Origin: Stereocaulon alpinum
Lineage: Eukaryota; Ascomycota; Lecanoromycetes; Lecanorales; Stereocaulaceae
Reading direction: 5' to 3'
Length of the DNA: 58,687 nucleotides
Assembly (NCBI GenBank): GCA_018257865.1
Contig: JAEUBA010000129.1
Span: 1 to 58,687, forward strand
Position numbers and translations under genes: made by a program. Within the stretch, counting starts at the first letter, position 1. The number at the start of each line of letters is the position of its first letter. Positions 45,886-57,880 of this stretch are shown piece after piece. Below the pieces are notes generated by a model that did no database searches, was not told where the DNA came from, and saw only the letters and a list, made by a program, of their open reading frames with translations.

Positions 45886-47861
45886 ATGGGCCCCGAAGAA
45901 CGTAGCGCTGACGCTGAGAATGGCGGTCCAAATGAAGAGCGACTTCGATGGGGGAGCGAGGATCAGTACGATGGACCTGAAGCATCGACACCTGGCAGCT
46001 CTGAGATGGATGTCCGATCAGGATCACCGAATACTGAGAATGGTCGTATTCCTCTTCCAGTCTGGTTGCGGGAATCCTCCAAGTCATTCCATTGGAGATG
46101 GGTCCCCCTGCCCATTAGGCACGCAGCTCGAGCTGTCGTAGCCTGGTCGAAAGGCCCGGATCCTCCTCAGATCCAAAGAATCACGCCATTATTTCCATCC
46201 ATTCAGGAAGCCCCGGCAAAATTCATCGATACCCATTTTCCAAAGCGGAGCCACAAGACCGGGCTTTTGGCGTTCTTCTACTTTTGCTGGCTATTGACCT
46301 TTTCTCTGGTACTCAACCATTCTGCACAAGCTGGGAATATTGAAGGTTACGGGAAGCCGCAGCCTATTTGGTGTGGCGCAAGCTTTTGGTGAGAATGATT
46401 CATCAAGTACTTTCTACCCTCGATACTAATATTATCAGGGACGCTGGTAATAGTTGTGGATTAAACGGTAATCGATGTCGACCCTTCGATAATGCGACAC
46501 TTGCTTTCCGGTGTCCTGCAAATTGCCGACTAACAAAAGTTCTCAATCCTCATGCTGTGGGCGACCAGGAGTTCAATTACGCAAACTTCGTGATCGGCGG
46601 CCCTACGGCAGCTGAAGAGAACTCGACTGTCCCCAGAACTGTATATCGAGGCGACTCGTTCATATGTCAAGCAGCTATACACTCAGGTCTTGTCGGTAAC
46701 GACAAGGGTGGCTGTGGTGTGGCCTTGCTTACAGGCGAACACAGTAACTTCACATCTACCCGGCGACACCAGATAACAAGCATTGGATTCGATGCGAGCT
46801 TTCCCAAATCTTTCACCTTCGTTCCCGAGCTATCCTCAGAGTGCGTGAGAGATCTACGTTGGCCACTCCTCGCGGTGACATGCGGATTCACCACAATCCT
46901 ATCATTGTGCACCACGTCCCCTCCAGTCTTTTTCACCTCAATATTCACGATGCTTTTCTTCCACGTCGGACTTGTTTCCGATCCGCCAAATCATTCGGAC
47001 TACGCCTCTCTTACTTCTATCATCATTGGCAGGTTCCTCCCAGCAGCCTTCTGCGCCTTCGTTATCTATAAATTCTGTGTAAAATCTCAACAGACAGGCC
47101 TGACCGCTAACATTGAGAGAACTGTCCTCTGGCTCGGCGGCGTATGGGTAGGCGCCCTGAACAATTACACTTTCATTTACATCCCCATCCAGCGCCTGAC
47201 ACCACACGACCTCCAAGTGCAGGCGGGGGCGAAGCTCGCCTTGATTATCATCGTGCTCCTTATATTTTCCATTGCGTGTGGGCAGGTTTGGTATTTACGT
47301 CTAGAAGGCCACTTTCCGCGCTACCTAGCTATCTATTCGATATTCGTCGTTGGCTTGATCCTTTGCGTGGTACTCCCGCCTCTCCACCTCCGCATCCATC
47401 ATTATATACTTGCTCTCCTCCTCTTACCCGGTACACGGCCGCAGACAAGACCAGGTATGCTCTATCAAGGCATCTTGATGGGCCTTTTCATAAACGGCAC
47501 TGCCCGCTGGGGCTTCGACTCCCTACTGCAGACAGCAGCTTCACTACGAGGTGACGGGCAACTGAACACACTTCTACCGAATATCACTGCGCCAGTCTTG
47601 GGCTCACAGAACATTACGTTCTCTTGGAGCACGCCTCCACGCCCTTATGATGGCGTGAGTGTCCTGGTAAATGACGTTGAGCGACATCGATGGTACTATG
47701 GCGAGGGAGCGCCAGTGCATACATTCGAAAGACACCACGAATTGGAGAAGGAGTACTTTAGATTTGGCTACATGATGGGGAGTGACACAGGTGATTATAC
47801 TCGAGCTGGAATTTGGGAGGGAGATTTGTGGAAGCACATGGAACCTGGGCCTAGTAAATAG
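45886..47861 (+). CDS. LCCL-domain multi-pass membrane protein
   Basis: Two exons, 45886-46388 and 46439-47861, with a 50-bp intron; 641 aa. The join restores CGASFW-DAGNSCGLNG within the LCCL domain (about 145-280). That domain continues with LAFRCPANCRLTKVLNPHAV, YRGDSFICQAAIHSGL and GGCGVALL, whose cysteines are those of the fold. The N-terminal 125 residues are hydrophilic; one membrane segment (TGLLAFFYFCWLLTFSLVL) precedes LCCL. About seven more hydrophobic segments follow in the C-terminal half, for example LALIIIVLLIFSIACGQVWY. Fungal proteins of this architecture are common but uncharacterised. The start MGPEERSADAENGG is preferred over an upstream in-frame ATG at 45751. Confidence 0.85.
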
Positions 47862-48279
47862 ACTGTACAGCATAGGTTGTACCAACGCCGTTACGATAAA
47901 TGAATTAGAGCAGATTGGATGTAAACACTGTATAAGTATACCAAAACCATAGCTTAGTGATCTTGAAGCTTGCAGAAAGGCAAACGGCTGTATCTATATT
48001 TGTAGAATATAGAAAGTGCTTTACCTAATGCGTGGAACGCCAAGGATTCAAGCCTTATGTCGTCGCGTGTCCAAGTTTGGGTCAGTTATCGTGTAGCGCC
48101 TGTCAAGTTTCATCTTCCATTCCACACTTTCCACCCAGAAAAACGGCGCTACACATGCATTTATATAGGCCTCTGCGATGCATCCAAAGCGCACAACGTT
48201 GCACCAAACACAGAAGAAAACGCAGCAGGAGTTTCTAAGACGCCTAGCACAACGGTTGAAAACATCACCTTGAACAACA
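47862..48279. other. Tandem-gene intergenic region
   Basis: Holds the 3' end of the LCCL gene and the promoter and leader of the RA-PH gene. No other feature is seen. Confidence 0.4.
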
Positions 48280-50571
48280 ATGGATTCACCATCTGTGGCC
48301 ACAGCCTCGCCACAGACCCTTAGTGCTGCCCTCGCCAGAAGTCGGTCCAGATACAAAGGATCGCGCCCAAATAGGCCAGCCACAAGCCATGAGAAACCTC
48401 CAACCAGCCATGCGTATCAATGGCAACAATCAGAAGAACAAGCGTCGAATGAAGCTAGACGAGAAAATCCGATTAATGCTCGCTGCGGGGAACGAGTTGT
48501 CCGGCAACGTCTTGAGGTATCGGAAGATACTGGAGCTCGAAAAGCGGAAAGTCCCAAAACTGCTCATCCGACAGTCAGTCATCGAAGTCGTTGGGAAGAC
48601 CGCACAGGCAATGAAGTTGGTACTATAGCGGCATCTAAGGAGGTTGCTAGGGAAGTGGAGCTACGCCCAAAGCCTGCGATCATACCAGAGAAGATTCCTC
48701 GAGATTACCGACCTAAGTTGCTCTCCAAGCGCCGCGAGGAGCAACTTACAGTGGGAAGGCCCACGTCTCTCCCTACAAAGAGCTTGACGCAGCGCATTAC
48801 TGGACAAAAAGGTAGACATCAGCCCGCCCAGAGCAAAGAAGAGCTGAAGAGAATGATCTCAGCGCCTATCGCCAACGAACCACCTGAGATCACTGTCGCG
48901 CCTGCATTCGATGCGCCCATCTCTGCCGTCAATGCTGGAGAACGGCGGGTCATGGTCAAGTATGGCCAGTCTGTACTTTCAATCCCAGTAACGCCCTCGA
49001 CAACTCCGTTGGATATCATCCGCTCTGCTGGACAACAGATTCCAGACCCTATTGACCCAAAAGCAACGGTCCTTCTCGAGTCGTTCAGGCAGCTGGGTCT
49101 TGAACGCCCCCTCAGGAAATATGAACATGTCCGTGATGTTATGAATTCGTGGGATACTGATGCGTCAAATACCCTCATCATAATACCTTCACCTACAGGC
49201 GGAAGTGACACTGACCTGGAGCTAAGCAACGTCTCAAGTTCGCAACCTGGAGATACATCAGTACATGTATACCATTCACAGAAACCAGGTCACTGGGAGA
49301 AGCGATGGGTTACTTTACGGTCAGATGGACAAATCTTCGTAGCCAAGCGAGATGGTGGTGAGACTTCGAACATCTGTCATCTATCAGATTTCGATATCTA
49401 TGTACCCACCGCTCGTCAACTAGCGAAGAAGATCAAACCACCCAGAAAGATATGCTTATGCGTTAAGAGTCAACAGAAGTCTAGCATGTTTCTGAGCGCC
49501 AACAACTTTGTTCACTTCTTTTGCACCAAGGACAAAGCAGTGTCTATGGCGTTGTATAAGGCCGTCCAAGAATGGAGGAGCTGGTATTTAGTCAACGTTA
49601 TGGGAGAGGGTGAAAGTGTACCAAGAACACCGAAAAAGGAGCCGCATGCAGGGGACCATGCGACCAAAACAACCACTGCAACGAAAACAAAACCCGGCCC
49701 TACCCTCACGCCAGCCCGTGAGACACTTCCTCAACGCCTACCGACCCGTAGTCGAGGTGCTCCCCCCGTCTCTTTCCCCAAGAAGCTCAGCAAAGACGCG
49801 GCCACAGGCGAAGCCATGACCCGAAACCGCAGGCCATCTATTGTACAGACCTCAGCACCAGAGACCGAACCGGAACCATTCGCGGCAGAAGGTCTTCTCG
49901 GCCGGACTTACACCCTGCGCCAGCAAGCCCAACGAGAGCGAGACGTAGCACCAGACCTTCCGCCAACGCTATCGAATCACGAACAAAGCACTGGCTTGAA
50001 GCGAGCAGTATCTCAACGAACAAAGAACAGACCGCTAGTCGACCTGACGCCCCAATTCCAAGAGCCGCCTCAACACGTTAGGAAGGGCAGAGGCGTCATG
50101 CCAGAGCACATCCCTCCTGGCGGCCTTGCTGAACTAGCCACCAGTCCAGAAGCCGCCATCCCACTCCCACCCTCAACAACATGGCAGAGACCACGTACAA
50201 GCAGCGGCAATGCCGAGCCCGATTTTAGCGTCCACCGCGCCAGAACCATACGCAGAGATCGCAGCGGTGGGCCTCCATCCTCATCAGCAGAGATGCGACA
50301 GGCTTCGACTTCGCCAGAAAAGACAAGCAGAGCGTTTATAGGCGGTCTCCTTGCTAGCAACAGCCAAAGCCAAGGTGGCACGGGAACTGGAAGGGGCGTG
50401 ATGACTGGTGATCGGACGGCGAAGGCGCCGATGTTGGATGTGGGGGAGGAAAGTCAGTATAAACCTGGGAGTTTGCTGGATCGAGTGGAGAGGTCTGAGG
50501 GTGGGCCGGGGCCGGTGATTGAGAGGGAGAAGAGGAGGGAGATCAGTGTGGGGGTTGGAGAGGGGGTATGA
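48280..50571 (+). CDS. RA-PH domain protein (MRL-like architecture)
   Basis: 763 aa, one exon, starting MDSPSVATASPQTLSAALAR. The first 220 residues are basic and low complexity. A Ras-association-like domain follows (about 222-300: RVMVKYGQSVLSIPV, LLESFRQLGLERPLRKYEHV). Directly after it comes a PH domain (about 325-435: HWEKRWVTLRSDGQIFVAKR, HLSDFDIYVPTARQLAKKIK, ending VQEWRSWYL). The Pro/Arg/Ser-rich tail (440-763) is probably disordered. The RA-PH tandem is the arrangement of the MRL family (Mig10/RIAM/Lamellipodin), which link Ras-type GTPases and phosphoinositides to actin. A role in polarity or cortical signalling is inference. Confidence 0.8.
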   Translation: MDSPSVATASPQTLSAALARSRSRYKGSRPNRPATSHEKPPTSHAYQWQQSEEQASNEARRENPINARCGERVVRQRLEVSEDTGARKAESPKTAHPTVSHRSRWEDRTGNEVGTIAASKEVAREVELRPKPAIIPEKIPRDYRPKLLSKRREEQLTVGRPTSLPTKSLTQRITGQKGRHQPAQSKEELKRMISAPIANEPPEITVAPAFDAPISAVNAGERRVMVKYGQSVLSIPVTPSTTPLDIIRSAGQQIPDPIDPKATVLLESFRQLGLERPLRKYEHVRDVMNSWDTDASNTLIIIPSPTGGSDTDLELSNVSSSQPGDTSVHVYHSQKPGHWEKRWVTLRSDGQIFVAKRDGGETSNICHLSDFDIYVPTARQLAKKIKPPRKICLCVKSQQKSSMFLSANNFVHFFCTKDKAVSMALYKAVQEWRSWYLVNVMGEGESVPRTPKKEPHAGDHATKTTTATKTKPGPTLTPARETLPQRLPTRSRGAPPVSFPKKLSKDAATGEAMTRNRRPSIVQTSAPETEPEPFAAEGLLGRTYTLRQQAQRERDVAPDLPPTLSNHEQSTGLKRAVSQRTKNRPLVDLTPQFQEPPQHVRKGRGVMPEHIPPGGLAELATSPEAAIPLPPSTTWQRPRTSSGNAEPDFSVHRARTIRRDRSGGPPSSSAEMRQASTSPEKTSRAFIGGLLASNSQSQGGTGTGRGVMTGDRTAKAPMLDVGEESQYKPGSLLDRVERSEGGPGPVIEREKRREISVGVGEGV

Positions 50572-51053
50572 TGTTGATGCCCTTGTTCGTGTTATACAAG
50601 TTGTATTGATACGTATACTTTTCTGCTTGGTCTATGAATACGGCCTTGACGAGTCTCTGTCTTGGAGTATGACGCTGGAATGTTGAGAGTATGGTATGAG
50701 TCGTCTTCGAATGGAAGCGGGTACATGGATGTTTATGATATTTTGTGTTGCATCAGATACTCAATGCTTCTTGTAGCGCAGCCAGCTTTCAAAATGCTCT
50801 ACAGCAAGACGTATATACGTGACATACACTTTCAAGGCTCACGGGGGCCGAAGCTTGATCCTTAGAGTGTTTGATATGTTTTGATTGATTTGACATTCTC
50901 ATCTATCTAGATAAAGCGCTATTTAAGGTATTCAGCTGACTATCAGCTGTCCCATATTGACCGCCGCACGATGCTATAAACGCTAATCGCTGTGACGGGC
51001 AGCTCAACAATATGTTCAATAATCGGAAGAGGCTATGCATGAAGCTATGACTT
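50572..51053. other. Convergent intergenic region
   Basis: 3' ends of the RA-PH and MFS genes. No further gene is seen. Confidence 0.4.
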
Positions 51054-52907
51054 TTAAATATCCGCCTTCTCGATATCCCTCTCGGGGTCAATCCTCTTGG
51101 GTTCTATTTCTGGAACCTCTCTTATGTTTGTGTCCGACCGCGCTACCTCCACCCCTTCAGGCTGCAGCATAGGCCCCGTCTTCTCTACTGCTTCCTTTTC
51201 AGGATCGATTGACTCGTTGTCTCCACCATTCACAGCGGCGCTCGCCCCCCGATTAGGCTCCTTACGCATCAACTGCTCCAGCGTCTCCGCAGCTTCCCTT
51301 GCAAACTTGCATTTCCTCCTAATAGTTGCACCATAGTGGTAGAATAAGAATGGAAACGGCACACAAGCCAATGCCAAGAAGGCAGGTATGGTGCTGGCCC
51401 AGTGGATACCGAGATTTCTGTACATGTATGTTGTGAAGAGTGGGAACGCGGCACCAAACAAACTTCGCAGGACAGAATTTGCGGCGAGCACGCTGGCGGC
51501 GTAGATCGTGTATGCGTCGATGAGGTAGTTCATGATTGAAAGGAATACGAGCACCATGCCGAAACCGAAGGGTGCGGTGAAGATTATGCAGACGATCCAG
51601 TGAATAGATGGATAATTGGTCCAGGCGAATATGAAGAGACCAATGGGGATACAGACACTACCGATTAGTGCAGGTGGCAGTCGTGCTTCTGGTGGAGCGC
51701 CAAACTCGCCTTTCGCAATATATTGATTTTCGATGCGTCTATAGCGTCCGTTGTCGGGTATTGTATAGATAACTGCGACGATCATGCCGACTGCGACACC
51801 GAGGAATGCGAGGCCGCCGATGCCTTGGTTCCAGCCACGCTCTTGTTGGAAGACGATTGGAAAGGCGGCGAACATCATGTACAAGGTGCCGTAAATGATG
51901 GCCATGTAGATAGACAGGAGCAGCACAATTGGTTCTTTGAATAGGAGGATCCAAGGACGCGAGAGGGCGATTTTGAAGGACTGAACAAGCGTTTGCCTGC
52001 CTCGCTCGACTTCAATCTTGGACTTGTAGATTTTGCCGGTGATTTTACTCAATTCTGCTGCGCGGTTTCTGAGAAGGACCGGGGCGTAGGTTTCTGGAAT
52101 TGTAAGAGAGCCAATGATCCAAAGGACACCAGTGAAAATTGCCATAAGACCTTCCACCCACCGCCAGCCTTCTGTTTCACCAAGGAAGCCCCCAGCAATT
52201 GGACCAAGTGTGGGACCCATGAAAGGCGCGGCGGCGAAGACTGACATGGCAAGACCGCGCTGCGTCGCAGAGAACATATCTGCTATGACACCTCCCGCAT
52301 TCGTGAGAGGGGAGGAACCGAAAGCGCCGGCAAAGAAACGGAGGATGACGAGGGTTTGGATGTTCTGAGCCCCTGCGGCGCCTGCGTTGAATGCTGTCAA
52401 GACTCCATAGGTCCCAAAGAAGAGTATTTGCCGGCCGTAAAGCTCAGACAGCGGAGCCCAGAGGAGAGGACCAATGGCAAACTGCGAATAGGTTAGCAAG
52501 TCGCTCTGCATCACTTTAGTCTAGCAAATACCTACTCCTAAAACAAAAAGTGACACGCCCAACACCACGACTTCATCGCTCGTATGCAGGTCGGTAATTA
52601 TCTGATTCACACCACCTGTGTATGCTGACGATACGAAGGACACTGCCAAGGTCGCGAAAGCAACCAGCAGTGTAAGTACCCATTTCTTCCATTGGGGGAA
52701 ATTCATGGGGTCCCTTGGATCATCTGGTAGAAACTGGACATGGTAGGGATCTTCCTCTGTGCCCGACCCGTTGTAGTCGTAGTTCAGAACGGCATCTGAG
52801 ATCAATGCGTGGGACCTGACAAGCTGCCAGTGTGACACTTTATGAGGCTTCGTACTCGAGCCTGTGTCCACATTGGTGAGGGTATTGGAGGAGGTATCGC
52901 TGCTCAT
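51054..52907 (-). CDS. MFS multidrug/polyamine-type transporter (DHA1)
   Basis: Two exons, 52907-52536 and 52481-51054, with a 54-bp intron; 599 aa. The join gives SLFVLG-FAIGPLLWAPLSEL, the start of transmembrane segment 2. The soluble N-terminus ends in the family motif FLPDDPRDPMNFPQWKKW. Further marks are the loop motif ELYGRQILFFGTYG (motif A region), FFAGAFGSSPLTNAGGVIAD, and LGPIAGGFLGETEGWRWVEG in segment 5, typical of the antiporter motif. The second half has six more segments, and a charged cytosolic tail of about 85 residues follows. Relatives (Flu1, Tpo-type, Mdr1) export drugs or polyamines by proton antiport. The substrate cannot be told, and no biosynthetic cluster is adjacent. 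Confidence 0.92.
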
Positions 52908-53379
52908 GCTGGGGGTTGAACGCTGGAGGCAGATATATGGGGCGAGAACGAGTACAGGCTATGTCTTTGCTGTCGAAGGGAGATAATGGAGCAGAGATGA
53001 GGAAACATGGTGTATATGAGTCATGCATTAGTACCAGTACTATCATAAATCCACAGGTGTTCCGAACCCCAGTGCTGTAGTACAGAGGAAATTGGTAGCC
53101 GGCTACATCTGCGTTGCATAATTAGTCTGCATAAAATTGCGTTGTCGCTCGCTAAACTCAATTCATAACCTGGGAGTTCAACAGTCTGGGACAGGAGCTG
53201 AGTACATCCGAGACAATAGACACCATGGATTGTCTATTAATGGCGTCTTAGTGAAGGCCCCGGCAAGCTTGTCCGTGCTCTCATTGGATTTCGAAGTGTT
53301 GAAGGGTGCTCGGGGTGGTTTGGATGCAGACGTCAGGATAAATCGGCACCCATTCACGCATGCTAAGTTACGCGCCGCT
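52908..53379. other. Promoter region of the MFS gene up to the element edge
   Basis: Un-RIPed DNA of normal composition. A 99-codon frame beginning at 53137 runs into the mobile element and has no domain, so it is not taken as a gene. Confidence 0.4.
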
Positions 53380-53489
53380 TACGGTGTGCCGCAATGGGCA
53401 AATAGCCACATCAAATATTTTGAACTTTTATTTTGAAAACCTACCCCACCATATTTATAATTATTAATAATCTAGCAACTATACTACCA

Positions 53490-55300
53490 CTAGCGATCTA
53501 ATTATCTATAGCGCCTATAGTATAGCTTATCTAATAGTACTCTATTAAATTCCTACCTCTTATCCTTATAGCGCTGCGTATAATTAACTTAGACTCCTAC
53601 TAAGAATAGATCCTTAATACCTATAATAGGGGTACTACTGCGGGGGATATCCTCGTTAAATTACGTAAGTACTGCCCTATAGTTAGTCTAAGGATACTAT
53701 AAAGACGCTTAGATAATTAGGGCGCGAAGAAATATATTAGATATAAGTATCTAGACCCTTAACTCTATAACTTAATAATTACCTTTCTCTTCTATAAGCG
53801 CCTAGCGACTAATTAAGAGATAAGAGTTAAGTTAGAAGCTATAGGAATACCTATATAAGTTAAATTACTTCAGCGAATTAGGATTAAGCTAGGTTACCGG
53901 CGGAGGCGTAAGATTAGGTAGGGACGGTTTTAAGATAACGAAATAATTCGTATTATATAGGAGCACTTAACTAGTAGCTTTATTACTAACTTTAGCCTTA
54001 TATACCTCTATACCTACTTCTAATATAAGGGGATCGCTATTTCTAGGTATAATTTAATATATAAAATAAGACTAGTCGATCTAGAAGGTATCTAGCGAAG
54101 ATTAGAGAAGAAATAATATAAGCGTCGAAAATATACTATACTAGGACCTAACGTAATCTAGTCTATTAATACGTATTATAAGCTAGAGTTCTTTAGCGTC
54201 TAAATCTACGCCGTAATTAACGTCTATTCTTATAAAATTCTATAGATCTATATTAGAGTCTTAGCTTATATAGTAATTAGTATAGTAAAGTAATATTTAG
54301 ACTATTTAGCGGAGGTAAAAACTATACCTAATATAATCTAATCTAACTAGGGGACGGAGACTATTCTTATTATAGATACTTACTAGCAGTTATATTACGC
54401 GTAAGAGGACCGTACTAAGAGACTAAGACCTTTTAAGAAGTATTAGATATTTAGGAAGAGTACTATAAACTAAAGGATTAAGGCTTAGTAGATATATCTA
54501 TAGTCTTCTATACTATACCGCTAGGTACTCTTCTTTAATATCGCGTAAGAAGAAGGATATTATTAATATAATAAGCTTTATAATTAACTAGCTTACTACG
54601 CCGTCTATATACGCTTAATTTATAAAGAAGCCTTTAAATCTATAGAGAACTAGAATTTCTATAAGATTTATACTTAAAAGAACTATCCTTATATAGTCTC
54701 CAGTAAACTCTAGTATCTTTATAAGTTCCCTAAACCTCTAGTAGAGAAGTGCGCTAGTATACCTAATCTAAAGCTTATTAAAAAGCTTAGGGCGGAATTA
54801 TAAGCTTATAATATAGACGAATATTTACTACTAGTAACTAAGGAGTAGTACTACTAAAAAGCTTTAGAGCTTAGATATAACTTAGATACGCTAAAGGCTT
54901 CCGATATCCTTACTACTAAAATAGGGTAGCGACTATATAGTCTAGTCTATATAGAGTTTAGGGAGGTAATCCGCTAATATATTATCTTAGGTGTAGAACT
55001 AATCCTTACTAGTATAGAGACCCCTACTAGAGTAGGGCGGTAGCGACCTTTTTAGACGGTAATAGACGCGTTTTAGAACGCTCGTAGGTATAAGGAGCCT
55101 AATATATTTTAGGATTAGCTGGATAATAAGCTTATACCTAAGTCTAACAATAAAATCTATTCGGAGGCGGCGGATTCTAAGGCGGCGGATTTATATATAG
55201 GGGGTAAGGAGGCTCTCTAGGATATACTTAAATAAAGTATTAGATTTAAAAAGTATTATAATCGATTTTTTAGCTATATTGCTTGCGTAATTACCTTAAG
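53490..55300 (+). pseudogene. RIP-inactivated integrase-core (DDE) protein, right copy
   Basis: Reading around scattered TAG/TAA stops gives RRKYTILGPNVIQSINTYYK, then FSVQIYAVINAYSRKIL, IRSNRGTETILIADTYQ and NQRIEAQQIYLQ. Downstream come EKCASIPNLKLIKKL and VGRQRPFQTVIDAF. This is the retroviral-integrase-like core of a fungal protein family often annotated only as an integrase catalytic domain protein: a GPN-x-x-W-S-x-D-G block, an AYSR block, then a SDKGTET block and an RIE block. In this copy the first D of DG and the D of SDKG read as N, which fits G-to-A RIP changes. It is not functional. Confidence 0.7.
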
Positions 55301-55599
55301 TAATTATATTAAGTAACGAAAAAATAGTATGTTTCTAAACGCCTAATTAACTAATTATATATAATAGATTAATAAGATATCCTTATTTCCTCTCTTACCC
55401 TCCTTATAGGGACCCTTCTTAAGGTCCCTATATATTTTTAATATATAGGGATATTATAGTGTTATCTCTAGACCTTATAGTCGGTAAGATACTATTTTCG
55501 ATTTCTTAGCTTAGCAGGCGAAGTAGGCGGGCTAACCCTTATAGCGTACCTAACTACTAGCGTTATTAACTACGGGAGTACCTATTAACACTCAGCCCT

Positions 55600-57350
55600 A
55601 CTTATACTATATCTCTCTTAGTATTAAAAACTATTAATAATACCTTATATCCCTAGCGTAATTAATAATCTTAAAAGAGCTTAGTTTAGGTTACTCGCTA
55701 CTACTTTTTTAAAGAAAATTAATTAGGTATTATAAAAGTTATAGTAGTTATAAGTTTTAGACCCCTCTCTTAGTATTCGTTAGCGTCCGCTGTAGGGTTT
55801 ACTTCCCTATATACCTTTAAGGGAAAGCTAAGATCTTTAATATAGAAGAGATTAATAACTACTAAACGGATTTATATCTTAAAGCTAGTTTCTTAAAGAG
55901 CGGTATTAGAATAATAGTTCTAAATTAAAAAATTCGTTATTACCTTTAGAATCCGTTAACTTCTTTACTCCTAAAGATTTCTACCTACTAGCGTTAGTAT
56001 AGGCGCTTAGAACGTATAATATAATAGTTTTTAACTATATAAAGCTCTCCCCCTACTACCTCCCTACCTATATAATTCTAAGGTAATCTAGAGTACTATA
56101 ATTATAGTTATTATCTAAACTTTTATAAAGATCTATATAGGATTAGCGGCGCAGTTATTCTCCGCTAGAAATATCTCCTTTAAGTACTCTGCAGTAGGAA
56201 TTTAACTATATTTAAGATATACTACTACCCTAAATTATAATTAAAAGACTAGGCGATTCCCTAGATCCTTTATTAACTACTAGCGATAAATTCTACTATA
56301 CGCCCGTTATAATATTATCCCTACTAGGACGGTTTTACTTAGAGAAAGGTAGAAAAGACTACTTCAGTATAGTAAAACCTAGTAAAGGTTATAGCAGTAA
56401 TTATATATATATTAGTTCTAAAGATAACTATATAGGAGAGAGTTAAGAAGGCGAGGTAAGTAAGTCCTACTTATATATATTTAATATAGCTTATTATTTC
56501 TAGGAACTACGCCTTCTATATAAGGGTATAATACTTATAGCGTTAAGACGCTCCGCTTTAATTAAGTAGACTTATACAGCTGCGACTTCGCGCCCCTATA
56601 TTAGTAATAGTGTAATATATACGGGAATATCGTCCTCCTCCTTAAGCCTATACCCTATCCCTAAACCTATCTACCCTAGAAGTGGGATAGTAGCTGAGAA
56701 ATAGCTTATATCTATTATTCCTCGCTGGTAATATTATCTCCGCAGTACTACTAACGATTACTAGAGGACCTATATTAATAATCGCTAATATAGTTAGTAT
56801 AATATAATATTATATTATATAGTCCTAGCTAATATATTTAGGAATTATACTTTATACTATCTTTAATACGAAGATTAATTCTCTAGAGGATTAGATTCGC
56901 GATATACTTCTCGCTAATTATAGTGCTAGCGCTAAGCTTATCTTTAATAACGTAGTAGGGGTTAACAGGGTCTAGATCTCTCCTAGGATTTAAGGTAATA
57001 GTTTATATAATATACTAGTAATAATAGGAGATACGGCTAATTCTCTAGTATAGGTATATAACTTTATACTATAAATTAGGCTTAATAGAGCTAAGGAGAA
57101 AGAGCTATATTTAATCTATAAGATAGCTAAAGACGACCCTAAGGCGGTAGAGGTAGCAGAGGAAGAAGAATATAAGGCGGAGAGGTAAAGATATATTCCG
57201 GTAGAGGCTCCTAAGAAGTATATAGCGGCGAAGGTTTTAGTAGCGAAGGTCTCTAAGATACCTATAACTCCGTAACCTAAAGGGAAAGGAAAGTAGAAGG
57301 TTAAGGAAGAAGAAGAAGTAGAAGTTAAGAAAGAAGACCCTATAGTATAG
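55600..57350 (+). pseudogene. Second protein of the integrase element, Lys/Glu-rich, unrecognised
   Basis: From about 56850 one frame can be followed with only stops of RIP type: IRDILLANYSASAKLIFNNV, then NILVIIGDTANSLV, then RAKEKELYLIYKIAKDDPKA. It ends in a highly charged tail (KGKGK..KVKEEEEVEVKKED). The same frame exists in reverse in the left copy, so it belongs to the element. No family was recognised. A DNA- or nucleic-acid-binding partner is possible but unproven. Confidence 0.45.
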
Positions 57351-57376
57351 ATTATAGAGAAGTTTAGTAGTCTTAA

Positions 57377-57880
57377 GGTAAGTTACTTCCTTAAGACTAT
57401 ATAAATATCGCTAATTATATATAGGATACTAATAATAATACGATTAATATACTAATAGTATTATAATATAAGAAGCGTCTTTATTCGCAGTCCTCTACTA
57501 TTATTAGGGCTCCGGGGTATACCGCGGGTATACCGCACCCCCAGACTACTAAGCTATATATAGTCTAATAGTATCGCCCTAGTAAGCACCGAACATTTTA
57601 AGTTTTACCCTTAGGGGTTTAGCGGTAGACTACGCCTACAGTTACTAGGTTAATAAGTATATTTAGTGCGATAAAGCTCGATAATCTTAACCCGAATTAT
57701 AAAGGTCTGGGGTTTAATACCGTTAAGGGGGTAATTTCTAAGGGATTTTTTTAGGGGGCGGCAGCTGTAATTAGCTATTAAGCGACCTAATAGGGTTCCC
57801 GCCGTCCTAACCCTACTACGCTGCTTCAGCGCGTAGCCCGTAGTAATAAATTTTCGCTGGGGGCTTTAACTATATTATAT
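57377..57880. other. RIP-affected sequence beyond the shared element
   Basis: TA-rich DNA with no gene. It contains the first copy of a ~160-bp direct repeat (57505-57660). Confidence 0.4.
57505..57660 (+). repeat. ~160-bp dispersed direct repeat, copy 1
   Basis: Contains two close copies of GTATACCGC and ends ..AGTTACTAGGTTAATAA. It matches 58386-58545 in the same orientation with a few C/T differences. Confidence 0.85.

Larger units (their letters stand above)
53380..57376 (+). mobile_element. Right copy of the integrase-type element (inverted, no Helitron)
   Basis: It starts TACGGTGTGCCGCAATGGGC, the same terminus as the left copy at 11385 on the other strand, and aligns with it to about 57376. 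RIP is weak in the first 50-100 bp and then complete. Two gene remains can be read: an integrase-core protein (53490-55300) and a Lys/Glu-rich protein (about 55600-57350). No matching inverted terminus was found at the outer side, so the true outer end may lie past the window or be lost. Confidence 0.7.

Noticed and set aside
53137..53436. 99-codon plus-strand frame at the right island border
   Set aside because: It runs across the border into the mobile element and has no recognisable domain.
779..57376. Whole window as a Starship-type giant element
   Set aside because: No tyrosine-recombinase (DUF3435) captain gene was recognised at either edge, and the flanking copies are inverted integrase elements instead.
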